Under the pieces are notes generated by a model. The model was not told the DNA's origin, ran no database searches, and saw only the letters and a program-made list of their open reading frames with translations. From an uncultured Methanosarcinales archaeon (GTDB taxonomy: Archaea; Halobacteriota; Methanosarcinia; Methanotrichales; Methanotrichaceae): a stretch of DNA of 7,014 nucleotides. This document shows, piece by piece, positions 1 through 6,159 of this stretch. The first letter of the stretch is position 1; each line of letters begins with the position of its first letter. The DNA lies in NCBI GenBank assembly GCA_937864385.1, contig CALMJN010000349.1:1-7014 (forward strand), given 5' to 3'. The translations under genes and the position numbers were made by a program.

Positions 1-144
1 ATTGAAACTCGCTCATGGCATGGGCAGCCGCCAACTCGTATTGATGTCCGAGGGCGACTTCCACGAAAACAAGGATTGAAACTGACTTCTCTTCTAATGA
101 AGTCTCATTCTATTCTGTCCGAGGGCGAGTTCCAAGAAAAAAAG
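1..144 (+). CRISPR. Trailer end of a CRISPR array (37-bp repeats)
   Basis: A complete 37-bp repeat lies at 46-82. It begins GTCCGAGGGC and ends GGATTGAAAC. The window opens with the last 8 bases of a preceding repeat (ATTGAAAC, 1-8). A third copy starts at 117 but is degenerate: its first 28 bases keep all but three positions, while the 3' end (145-153) no longer matches. Spacers are 9-45 (37 nt) and 83-116 (34 nt). The ATTGAAAC 3' end is the usual repeat end (crRNA 5' handle side) of type I/III arrays, so transcription should run on the plus strand. The decayed last repeat marks the leader-distal end, and the leader and most of the array lie left of the window. No cas gene is visible, so the subtype cannot be assigned. 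Confidence 0.93.
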
Positions 145-184
145 TTTTGCGCTGTTGGGTGCCTGGCATCCTGCTATATGAGGC

Positions 185-397
185 CTAAGCCAGGTGTCCA
201 CTTAGAGTAGCAATCAGAAATATCAATGCAGATATGATTATGGTATAAAAGCCTGCATCCTCGGATGTAATCGATCCCTTTACTTCCATGTCATGCCCAA
301 CCAAGGGTGGTTCAGTGTGTATGTAGCCAGCCATATCCATTTCCTGTAGCGCAGATGTCTCTTTTAGAGAACTGCTATACAGAGTCGAACTCGGCAT
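185..397 (-). CDS. Hypothetical 70-aa protein with a C-terminal membrane segment
   Basis: I do not recognise this gene. The 70-aa product has a polar N-terminal part (about residues 1-47) and one hydrophobic stretch at about 50-66 (FYTIIISALIFLIATLS) that stops four residues before the C-terminus, so it resembles a tail-anchored membrane protein. It is too unlike archaeal Sec61-beta/SecG to be called that. No clear Shine-Dalgarno sits at the usual distance before ATG 397. A TATA-like CGTATATTT lies about 29 bases upstream, which would suit a leaderless transcript. Internal Met20, Met22 and Met37 are alternative starts. It stands alone between the CRISPR trailer and the decayed gene. It could still be a chance open frame. 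Confidence 0.4.
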   Translation of the reverse strand: MPSSTLYSSSLKETSALQEMDMAGYIHTEPPLVGHDMEVKGSITSEDAGFYTIIISALIFLIATLSGHLA

Positions 398-601
398 TGC
401 TTTTATTTAACCTTTTCCTTCAAATATACGATTAATTACAGAAATATTTATCTTATAGTTTTTGAAGTCAGAGTAATTGCCCCTTAATTGGCAAATCACT
501 TTTTGTTGAATTGATAATTTTGTTAAATACCTTTTTTGCCATTTGGCATTTTTCCTCTAAAATTTCAACTCGAAATACAGGCAAAGAGGATCAATCATCG
601 G
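398..601. other. AT-rich intergenic spacer with small hairpins
   Basis: This is about 200 bp of clearly AT-rich DNA between the 70-aa gene and the 3' end of the decayed gene. It holds T-tracts on the plus strand and two short inverted repeats built from the same bases: TTGCC/GGCAA at 477-481 and 490-494, and TGCC/GGCA at 537-540 and 545-548. No convincing coding frame is seen. The T-tracts could act as terminators for plus-strand transcripts such as the CRISPR precursor, but this is inference. Confidence 0.5.
422..430 (-). promoter_or_regulatory. Possible TATA box for the 70-aa gene
   Basis: On the minus strand this reads CGTATATTT, centred about 29 bases before the ATG at 397. That is the distance expected if transcription starts at or just before the start codon. 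The whole surrounding spacer is AT-rich, so chance matches are likely. Confidence 0.25.
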
Positions 602-1426
602 TCAGGGTCCCTCTTTCGCATCCGAGACATCTTTGCTATATTCGGTCAGGAGGTCTTCACAGAATCCCGCCATTCCTTTCGGATAAAAGGCCTCAAGAGC
701 ATCCAGCTCAGCCATCTTCTTGTGGTCCAAGCCATAGGCTTGAAGATAGCTCTTATACTGCCTGAAAGCCTCCTCTGAGCCTTTTTCCTGGGGGAGACCA
801 TGGTGAGCCTCCAGCGCAAAACCTGCTCCGGAGAGAGTCCCACCCGATGAACTCTGATCTCTGGAGAATGCCGGTGTCTGGCCTGGGCTAATGCTGCTCT
901 CAGGCTGTCGCAGAAAAGGAAGCTCTTCAGGCTGAGGTCTCAAAGGCATAAGATTGTGGTCCTGCATTCGGCTCGATCGAGAAGTTTCTCCACCAAATTA
1001 TTGATATGCTCTCGGAGGAGACCAGCACGGCTCCGTGTCTGGCGCATACAGGTGCCAGAAGAGGATTGAAGGCGGATCGGTTAAGCCAGAGTTCCAGTCT
1101 ATGGGTTTGAGAGCTGCAAGCCTCTGGCAGAATGGTATGCTCTCCGGGCTCTTCTTTGAGGATGGCGTTGGCCGGAAGTAAATCGAGCCTCTGGACCTTT
1201 TCCGCCCATTTCACCAGCTTGGGCCCGTCGTTCTCATGATAGGGTCTTGTGACCCTGATCTCCCCCACAAAACCGCCGCAGATAGGATAGTCGGCTGTAG
1301 CCCGGCTCAGGGCAAAATAAAATAAGCCCCTCAATGTGGTTTTGGGCCTTCCTAACTCCTTAAAGACCTTGGCCAACATCTGGATTTGGTGCGGTCGACC
1401 TCCGAACTCACAAAGGCATCGGTCAT
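602..1426 (-). pseudogene. Decayed gene resembling a topoisomerase VI-A/TOPRIM-like family (three frameshifts, one in-frame stop)
   Basis: A single protein can be followed through three reading frames. It starts at ATG 1426 (MTDAFVSSEVDRTKSR). It shifts near 1379, where one base appears missing before MLAKVFKELGRPKTTLRGLF. It runs through LELWLNRSAFNPLLAPVC and shifts again near 1010-1016 into HINNLVEKLLDRAE. It then meets an in-frame TGA at 940-942 (LCL-stop-DLS), continues to LSPEQVLRWRL, and shifts a third time at an A5 tract (782-786) into GSEEAFRQYKSYLQAYGL. It ends at 602 with KMAELDALEAFYPKGMAGF and a short tail. The LELWLNRSAF...APVCARHGAVLVS stretch resembles VEVW-EK-A-type segments of TOPRIM/topoisomerase VI-A-like hypothetical proteins. 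That family link is from memory and moderate. No Shine-Dalgarno precedes 1426, and the frame may extend upstream through further stops. Neighbouring genes are intact, which favours real decay over sequencing error. The encoded protein is presumably lost. Confidence 0.8.
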
Positions 1427-1508
1427 AATTGCAGGGAAATAGCTGATCCTGGAATAAAGATATCTCTATGCCAATCCCAGTTCATCAGTCCATCAGGCAG
1501 CGAGCAGC

Positions 1509-1520
1509 AAAAGGTTTATC
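1509..1520 (+). promoter_or_regulatory. Possible BRE/TATA element for the 35-aa gene
   Basis: The plus strand reads AAAAGGTTTATC, an A-rich BRE-like run followed by a TATA-like core. A start about 25 bases downstream (around 1540-1545) would give a leader of some 35-40 nt containing the strong ribosome binding site at 1566. The match to an archaeal TATA consensus is partial. Confidence 0.35.
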
Positions 1521-1565
1521 ACCGACCGGTTATAATGAATGCTCGGCTGGTTTACCTGATTTGGC

Positions 1566-1572
1566 GGAGGTG
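1566..1572 (+). promoter_or_regulatory. Strong Shine-Dalgarno that decides the 35-aa start
   Basis: GGAGGTG matches the anti-Shine-Dalgarno end of archaeal 16S rRNA over seven bases and ends seven bases before ATG 1580. An overlapping longer plus-strand frame that starts at 1468 has no such site, so this element selects the short hydrophobic frame as the coding one. Confidence 0.65.
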
Positions 1573-1579
1573 AAAATTG

Positions 1580-1687
1580 ATGGATATCATGTCACAGATA
1601 TATGCTATAATCATATTTGGAGTACTTGTGGTAGCTCTGCCCATGTTCCTGAATAAGTGGTCTGATAGCAGGTCAGGAGTAAGATAA
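1580..1687 (+). CDS. 35-aa single-pass membrane microprotein
   Basis: A 35-codon frame starts at ATG 1580 and ends with TAA. It encodes a short N-terminus (MDIMSQ), a hydrophobic helix at about residues 6-24 (IYAIIIFGVLVVALPMFL) with a central Gly and a late Pro, and a polar basic tail (NKWSDSRSGVR). By the positive-inside rule the tail should face the cytoplasm. The preceding GGAGGTG with 7-base spacing, a possible TATA element upstream, and the strongly hydrophobic composition all support it. I do not recognise the family. Proteins of this form often act as small accessory subunits of membrane complexes, but nothing here names a partner. It is the only plus-strand gene seen in the window. 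A second Met at codon 4 is an alternative start. Confidence 0.6.
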   Translation: MDIMSQIYAIIIFGVLVVALPMFLNKWSDSRSGVR

Positions 1688-1750
1688 ACTTCACCAAAAT
1701 TTATTTTGAGACGTCCTGGCAGATTCAGGGCTTTTATTATAATAGTGTCT

Positions 1751-2044
1751 TTACCTCATTTTGCATTTTTTGCCGTAATGAGGGCATCTGGTGTTGGTGC
1801 ACACATCCCGGGATGCCTCAGTCAGATTGACCAAGAGCATGTCCAGGCGGTCCAGCAGATCCGCCCCGGCTGAGGTGGCCTCAGCCCGGACCAGAGCCGA
1901 TGCTGCCTTCTCCTTCAGTGCCCTGGCCTTTTCGCCTTTGAGATAAGAGGCCTGATTCTCCAGATCGCGAACCTCTTTTTCTGTGATCTTCTCCATGAAA
2001 ATCCCTGCCGCCAATAGGTAGATCAACCTTTCTTCCAGATCCAA
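1751..2044 (-). CDS. Small conserved-looking Cys-containing protein coupled to marker 12
   Basis: The product is 97 aa, mostly helical and charged (about residues 18-80), and ends in a cysteine cluster: C82, C87-P-H89 and C94. Such a cluster could bind a metal ion, though three Cys and one His is only suggestive. I do not recognise a named family. The frame overlaps the end of the methanogenesis marker 12 gene by 22 bp if TTG 2044 is the start, which implies translational coupling. A TGA lies just upstream, so no earlier start is possible. ATG 1996 (Met17) is the alternative and would remove the overlap. It is the last gene of the minus-strand cluster. Its tight link to a methanogen-specific gene suggests a shared pathway or a direct partnership, but this is inference. 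Confidence 0.75.
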   Translation of the reverse strand: MDLEERLIYLLAAGIFMEKITEKEVRDLENQASYLKGEKARALKEKAASALVRAEATSAGADLLDRLDMLLVNLTEASRDVCTNTRCPHYGKKCKMR

Positions 2045-2982
2045 GCCCGCTCATCCACGGGGATGCCCAGAATGCTCTTCTCTCCATGGAATACATCTCT
2101 GGCAACCCAGGCGCAGCCCTCCGCCGCGGCGAGACCTCCCAGGGGCTCTACGGCACGGCCCAGAAGCTCACAGACCCGCCGGCATAGACTCGACGCCGGG
2201 CTTCCGGCCAGGAAGAGATCCGGGCTCTCCTCGCCCAGGTCGCGAGAGAGGACCAGAAGGGCATTGATCTCCATGGCTGCAAAGAGCGATAGGGATTCCA
2301 GGGCGGCCGTATGCTCCAAGGACGAGCATTGCTCCAGGCGTCCCACCCCCATCTTGGAGAGAATGCCGCCGCAGTTAAAGGCCTGGTTGGCGGTCATTTT
2401 GCCGCAGTCCACATCTCTGATGGCCTGAACATCCAGAGGGCCCTGAACCAATCCGGGAGCGAATATGGGTGCATCAATGGCTCCCGCAATCTTCCCCCCC
2501 AGCACCGCAAATGTGACCGTATTGGAGCTGGCGTCGCATACGATGAAGCTGCGGCTCTTATTCCTGAAGAGGCCATAGGCCAATCCCACCTTTTCCGGGC
2601 TCATGCCGTGGGAGAAGACCTTCATCCTGGGATCGATATCGCTGCTGCGGTGGATGCCGGGCAGGAGGATAGCCGGCCAGCCGGACTCTTCTATGGCCGT
2701 ATAAACCATGGTGCCACCACCCACATGAATCCCCGCCCCATCCCGGCGGAGCAGGCCGCGATTGGGGGCATCAGCCAGCCTCATGATTTCGCTGATGCCA
2801 TCCCCCATGGAGTAGCACAATGCAACCAGATCTATCTTCTCAGATCCGAGATTTATTCGGATTCCATTCAGGATATCCTCTGCAGAGCAGAGGCTGGCCT
2901 CGTTCCTGGGGAGGGTCCAGCATCGGCCCTCCGGAGTGGCAAATCTGATGGCCGTGGTACCGTGATCTACTCCTATGAACAT
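2023..2982 (-). CDS. Methanogenesis marker protein 12 (ASKHA-fold putative ATPase)
   Basis: The 319-aa product matches my recollection of the methanogenesis marker 12 family, which is found in methanogens and has no settled biochemical role. The N-terminus MFIGVDHGTTAIRFA carries the D6-H-G-T-T phosphate-1 loop of the acetate kinase/Hsp70/actin fold. IVCDASSNTVTFAV (147-160) sits where the phosphate-2 loop is expected, and LFLAGSPAS (256-264) is a likely adenosine-binding segment. Other notable stretches are VGGGTMVY (87-94) and APGLVQGPLDVQAIRD (175-190). Length is full and there is no signal peptide or membrane span, so it is cytoplasmic. The start at ATG 2982 is preceded by GATGATC, close to the GGTGATC part of the archaeal Shine-Dalgarno. 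It lies 42 bp after the protease gene and overlaps the 97-aa gene, consistent with an operon. Presumed roles in methyl-coenzyme M reductase maturation or cofactor handling remain speculation. Confidence 0.92.
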   Translation of the reverse strand: MFIGVDHGTTAIRFATPEGRCWTLPRNEASLCSAEDILNGIRINLGSEKIDLVALCYSMGDGISEIMRLADAPNRGLLRRDGAGIHVGGGTMVYTAIEESGWPAILLPGIHRSSDIDPRMKVFSHGMSPEKVGLAYGLFRNKSRSFIVCDASSNTVTFAVLGGKIAGAIDAPIFAPGLVQGPLDVQAIRDVDCGKMTANQAFNCGGILSKMGVGRLEQCSSLEHTAALESLSLFAAMEINALLVLSRDLGEESPDLFLAGSPASSLCRRVCELLGRAVEPLGGLAAAEGCAWVARDVFHGEKSILGIPVDERAWIWKKG

Positions 2983-3024
2983 GAGATCATCTCTGCTTGT
3001 TGCCAGAGAGATTAGGTATTTTGG

Positions 3025-3546
3025 CTAGGTCTTTTTAAGCATATCCGGTGGGCTCCTTCTCTGCATAACCTCTGCTATCATCTCGCTGGATATGGCGACC
3101 CCCTTGTAGGTGTGCATATTGAAGGATAAAAGCATCCCCACAACCTTGCCGTCCTGAACCAGAGGCGTTCCGCTGTCTCCCGGCCCGGGAAGGTCTCCTG
3201 GTGGGAGCACCACGTAGGCGATTGACCAGGAGACATCGGATATGCGACAGCTCCTCTTGCGGGCAGAATTCTCCAGCCGGGCCTCGCCGAGATGAGGTTT
3301 GCCCAGTTCTGTTGGCTTGCAGGCAGTTACAATGGGAAAGAAGGCAAGGTCGGCATCTCCTGGAATAAAGGCAATTCTACACTTCTGTTTGCCCACCCAC
3401 AAGGCCTCAGTCCCTGAATAGTGGAATATGTGGGCAGGGGCAACTCCGGCATATGCCCCCCGCCATGGCACAACCGCCCCAATCACGCCCCCGGTCCTGC
3501 CGGAGAGGAAAAAATCTCCCGATTTGATCACGGCTCTAAGCACCAT
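3025..3546 (-). CDS. Trypsin-like serine protease, apparently cytoplasmic
   Basis: The 173-aa product has the ordered triad of chymotrypsin-fold proteases: His39 in APAHIF, Asp66 in GDADLAFF (Asp64 is the alternative) and Ser125 in PGDSGTPLV. The line DGKVVGMLLSF (132-142) after the serine is the usual strand following the GDSG loop. It is shorter than most HtrA/DegP proteins, has no PDZ domain and shows no signal peptide or membrane span, so it should act inside the cell or by contact with a partner. ATG 3546 is the first usable start after an in-frame TAA; no Shine-Dalgarno is close to it, so translation may be coupled to the upstream ATPase gene, which ends 54 bp before. It could process a partner protein made by this cluster. 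It might also have become a non-catalytic binding module, but all triad residues are present. Confidence 0.82.
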   Translation of the reverse strand: MVLRAVIKSGDFFLSGRTGGVIGAVVPWRGAYAGVAPAHIFHYSGTEALWVGKQKCRIAFIPGDADLAFFPIVTACKPTELGKPHLGEARLENSARKRSCRISDVSWSIAYVVLPPGDLPGPGDSGTPLVQDGKVVGMLLSFNMHTYKGVAISSEMIAEVMQRRSPPDMLKKT

Positions 3547-3600
3547 CCGGAATAATTAGGCCTTGTGCCGCAGACCTTCTGCACTCCTTGTCTCGATAGC

Positions 3601-6003
3601 TTATGCCGAAGGAATCCATAGAACGCCCAGATCATCGACATCAACATCCGCCTTGTTCAGGGATATCTCCATCTCTTCGATCTGTTGGGCAGCTGATTTC
3701 CATTTCTCAGAGATCTCAGTGATATCCTCTGCCAGCTTATCCTCGATCTGCTCCAGTTCATTGGCCTTATCCGCCATCTTCTCTTCAGCTGTGCGCAAAC
3801 GCTCCTCTGTGCGCTTGGTCTGAGACCGGCGGGATGCAGCCCGGCTCAGGCTGAGGGAGCGTCTTCTGCCCCCTAAAAGTCCGGTCAGCAGATCGCCTGC
3901 ACCCTGCAATAGCTCCTGCTGCTTTCGTTGATTGGTATCGGTCTCAAGCTCTCGAACCCTGCGGTCGGCATCGCTTAGCTGAGACTTTACCCGGCTGATG
4001 GCGGAATCATATCTGTCCCTCAGCTTGGAAAGCTCTGCATCGGCTGCCTCTTCTGCTGCCGCTCTGCATCGGGCCTCGAAATCCGCACTGGATTCGCCTG
4101 CCCGGGAGAAGAGACGCAGAGCAGAATTGCGAAATACGCTCATTCTGAGACTGCGGCGGAGATGATCCCGAAGAGAGCTTCGGGCCTCTTTGAAATATGC
4201 GGCACTCCCCAAATTCGCCTGTGCCAGCACATATACGGCCTCTTCCGGGGGACGGGATGAGAGATCGCGATGGTCATAATCTACATTTATGGCTTTGCCG
4301 GGATCGAAACGATCGCTCAAGGGATAGAAGACCGCCTCCCATTCCTCGATATGATTCACTCCTGCCCGGCGATCATTATAGGTTAGGTGGACTCGCGCAA
4401 TCAGGCTGGCCTGAAGCCTTCTTCCCCCAGGCACAGCACCTACCTTAGAGGCCCAGGAGGATGCTGTATCCAGATAGTAGACGGAGGCTGATGGGTCTAT
4501 CTTGGGCGCAACCTGGCTCTCATCTGCAGAGCGCTCGGGAGCACTTGATGGCATCCCCACGGGAGAGCGGGGTGATGAGACCGCAGTCTTGCGCGCCGGG
4601 TGATCGGCCATCAGCCTTGAGATCTGATTTTTGTCAAGAGGTCCTGCATCATATGACATGGTCATTCGGCTGGTGAAAAGCAACGGCCCCTTGACATAAG
4701 GCGATTGAAGAATGAACTGCATCCTGCCAAGATTGGAGATCTGTTTATCGAGCCACTTTATGTCTACCTGGCCCGAGGCGGACTGCATCCCCTCGAGAAT
4801 TCTGGCCTTGTCCCGTTCGGTTTGCAGCCGACCGATCATCCAGGTTCCGGCATTGGACATCAATTTATAATCGAGGTCCACGGGATTTTGGGTGACCAAC
4901 ACCATGCCCACTCCGAAGGCTCGTGCCTGCTTGAAAATTGTGAGGATCTGTTTCTTGGAGGGTGGCTCGGCCGTGGGTGGAGCAAAGCCGAAGACTTCGT
5001 CCATGTAAACCAGAGCTCTCAGGTCGGAGGTACCGGATTGTTTTCTCATCCAGGTGATCAGCTTGGATAAAAGCAGGGTGACCACGAACTGACGTTCGGC
5101 ATCGGAGAGATGGGCCAGGTAGACAATAGATGCCTGCGGCCTCCCATCCGAAGCATAAAGCATCCTCTCAATGTCCAGAGGAGGACCATCCAGCCATGCC
5201 GCAAAGGATGGCGAGGCGACCAGTCCGTTGAGCCGCATGGCCAGACGGTCGCGCTCTTTTTGGGGATAGAAGCTATCGATGTCGAAAACACCCAGTTTGC
5301 GCATGGGTGGACGCCGTACCTGGGAGATGAGATCCGCCAGGTCCAGGTCCCGTCCATCGCTCCAGGCCTTCTCGATGATATTGGCCAGGAGGATATGTTC
5401 AGGACTGGAGATGGGATCGGCGTCGATTTTGGCAAGCGCCAGAATAGACGAAACCAGGCCTTCTATCTCATCGCGGGCAATTTCAGCCTGAGCGGCAATG
5501 GACCAATCCAGTTTGGGAGAGACCAGAGAGCCAACTACATTGATCGGTATACCAGTGCAGGATCCGGGCGTATAGACCGTGAACTGGGCGGCGGCTGCAA
5601 GCATTCTCATGCGATCAGGCCCGATCCCCCATTTCTCTAATCCTGATTTCCAGTTTGCGGAATTCTGGCCGGCCAGCTGATCGATTTCCAATCCCTTTTT
5701 CCGTGCTTCCTCCTCTTTGACCCAGGGGCGGAAATCATCCGGAGAAAAGGAAGGAAAGTTGAGAAGCAAATTGCCCATATCGCCTTTGGGATCAAGGATG
5801 AGACAGGGAATGCCTGATAGCAGCGCTTCCTCCAGCATTACAATTCCAAGAGCGGTCTTGCCTGAACCGGTCATTCCTACAATAATGCCATGGGTGGTCA
5901 GGTTCCTGGAATCATAAATAACATCCTCTCCCGTGCTCTTGCTGCTTCCCGGATCTATGGCTCCACCCAGGAATAGCCTTCCAAGCAGTTCTTTTTCAGT
6001 CAT
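3601..6003 (-). CDS. HerA/FtsK-superfamily ATPase with C-terminal coiled coil
   Basis: This 800-aa protein carries a P-loop at 43-50 (GMTGSGKT), followed by LILDPKGDMGNLL (68-80), as in HerA/VirB4-type ATPases (COG0433-like). Walker B is ALVYMDEVFGFAPP (330-343) with D335-E336, and LVTQNP (369-374) fits the conserved Gln-bearing sensor segment. GRLQTERDKARIL (391-403) may hold the arginine that reaches the neighbouring subunit. Only about 40 residues precede the P-loop, so the N-terminal HAS-barrel of archaeal HerA is absent. A Ser/Pro-rich linker (about 470-505) leads to a mixed domain (about 508-620) and a long charged coiled coil (about 640-785), interrupted near 700-728 by a Gly/Arg/Ser patch. 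Members of this superfamily form hexamers that pump DNA or protein; the substrate here is unknown. No nurA, mre11 or rad50 gene is nearby. GGAGG six to ten bases before ATG 6003 supports the start. It leads the operon-like run toward the protease and marker 12. Confidence 0.88.
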   Translation of the reverse strand: MTEKELLGRLFLGGAIDPGSSKSTGEDVIYDSRNLTTHGIIVGMTGSGKTALGIVMLEEALLSGIPCLILDPKGDMGNLLLNFPSFSPDDFRPWVKEEEARKKGLEIDQLAGQNSANWKSGLEKWGIGPDRMRMLAAAAQFTVYTPGSCTGIPINVVGSLVSPKLDWSIAAQAEIARDEIEGLVSSILALAKIDADPISSPEHILLANIIEKAWSDGRDLDLADLISQVRRPPMRKLGVFDIDSFYPQKERDRLAMRLNGLVASPSFAAWLDGPPLDIERMLYASDGRPQASIVYLAHLSDAERQFVVTLLLSKLITWMRKQSGTSDLRALVYMDEVFGFAPPTAEPPSKKQILTIFKQARAFGVGMVLVTQNPVDLDYKLMSNAGTWMIGRLQTERDKARILEGMQSASGQVDIKWLDKQISNLGRMQFILQSPYVKGPLLFTSRMTMSYDAGPLDKNQISRLMADHPARKTAVSSPRSPVGMPSSAPERSADESQVAPKIDPSASVYYLDTASSWASKVGAVPGGRRLQASLIARVHLTYNDRRAGVNHIEEWEAVFYPLSDRFDPGKAINVDYDHRDLSSRPPEEAVYVLAQANLGSAAYFKEARSSLRDHLRRSLRMSVFRNSALRLFSRAGESSADFEARCRAAAEEAADAELSKLRDRYDSAISRVKSQLSDADRRVRELETDTNQRKQQELLQGAGDLLTGLLGGRRRSLSLSRAASRRSQTKRTEERLRTAEEKMADKANELEQIEDKLAEDITEISEKWKSAAQQIEEMEISLNKADVDVDDLGVLWIPSA

Positions 6004-6021
6004 GCCTCCCTCCGGTTCTCA

Positions 6022-6126
6022 TCATGTCGCCTCTTTATCCTCCCTTGCCCTATTACTCTGCCGGGCCGAAAAGCTTATATCCGTCAATTGTCGTATACAT
6101 GAATGGCAAAGGTCGAATCGTCTCAT
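6022..6126 (-). CDS. Possible 34-aa CxxC microprotein upstream of the ATPase gene
   Basis: A 34-codon frame starts at ATG 6126 (MRRFDLCHSCIRQLTDI), continues SFSARQSNRAREDKEAT, and ends with two consecutive TGA codons at 6022-6024 and 6019-6021. Cys7 and Cys10 form a CHSC pair that could bind a metal as a dimer; the rest is basic and polar. It ends 18 bp before the ATPase start and is in the same frame as that gene. AGGAGG (6129-6134) is only two bases before the ATG, which is too close for normal use. A better-placed site serves ATG 6136-6138, but that start is followed at once by TAG. The coding status is therefore uncertain, and I do not know the family. Confidence 0.42.
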   Translation of the reverse strand: MRRFDLCHSCIRQLTDISFSARQSNRAREDKEAT

Positions 6127-6132
6127 TCCCTC

Positions 6133-6155
6133 CTACATGACTTTTGCCTCCCTCC
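6133..6155 (-). promoter_or_regulatory. Ribosome binding site and in-frame ATG-TAG start-stop pair
   Basis: On the minus strand GGAGGGAGG (6147-6155) is followed after eight bases by ATG (6136-6138) and immediately by TAG (6133-6135). The next ATG (6124-6126) is in the same frame two codons after the TAG. A start-stop codon pair under a good Shine-Dalgarno can hold or recycle ribosomes and so damp translation downstream. A TAG read as pyrrolysine, or a recent point mutation of an N-terminal codon, are the alternatives. No pyl gene is seen in the window. Confidence 0.45.
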
Positions 6156-6159
6156 TTCT

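Noticed and set aside
161..193. Inverted repeat CCTGGC/GCCAGG after the CRISPR trailer
   Set aside because: The six-base arms are separated by about 20 bases and there is no U-tract next to them; this is weak evidence for a terminator.
1468..1656. A 62-codon plus-strand frame overlapping the 35-aa microprotein
   Set aside because: It has no ribosome binding site and no domain, and runs in a different frame from the hydrophobic microprotein, which has an excellent site.
2311..3015. A 234-codon plus-strand open frame opposite methanogenesis marker 12
   Set aside because: It lies entirely over a gene with clear family motifs on the other strand, has no recognisable domain, and its openness follows from the codon use of the real gene.
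5110..5640. A 176-codon plus-strand frame inside the ATPase gene
   Set aside because: It is antisense to the ATPase domain and shows no family features, so it is a shadow of the real gene.
6067..6082. A good-looking plus-strand TATA box (AAAAGCTTATATCC)
   Set aside because: The only frame downstream on that strand is about 13 codons long and no plus-strand gene follows, so there is nothing for it to drive. It also lies inside the CHSC frame.
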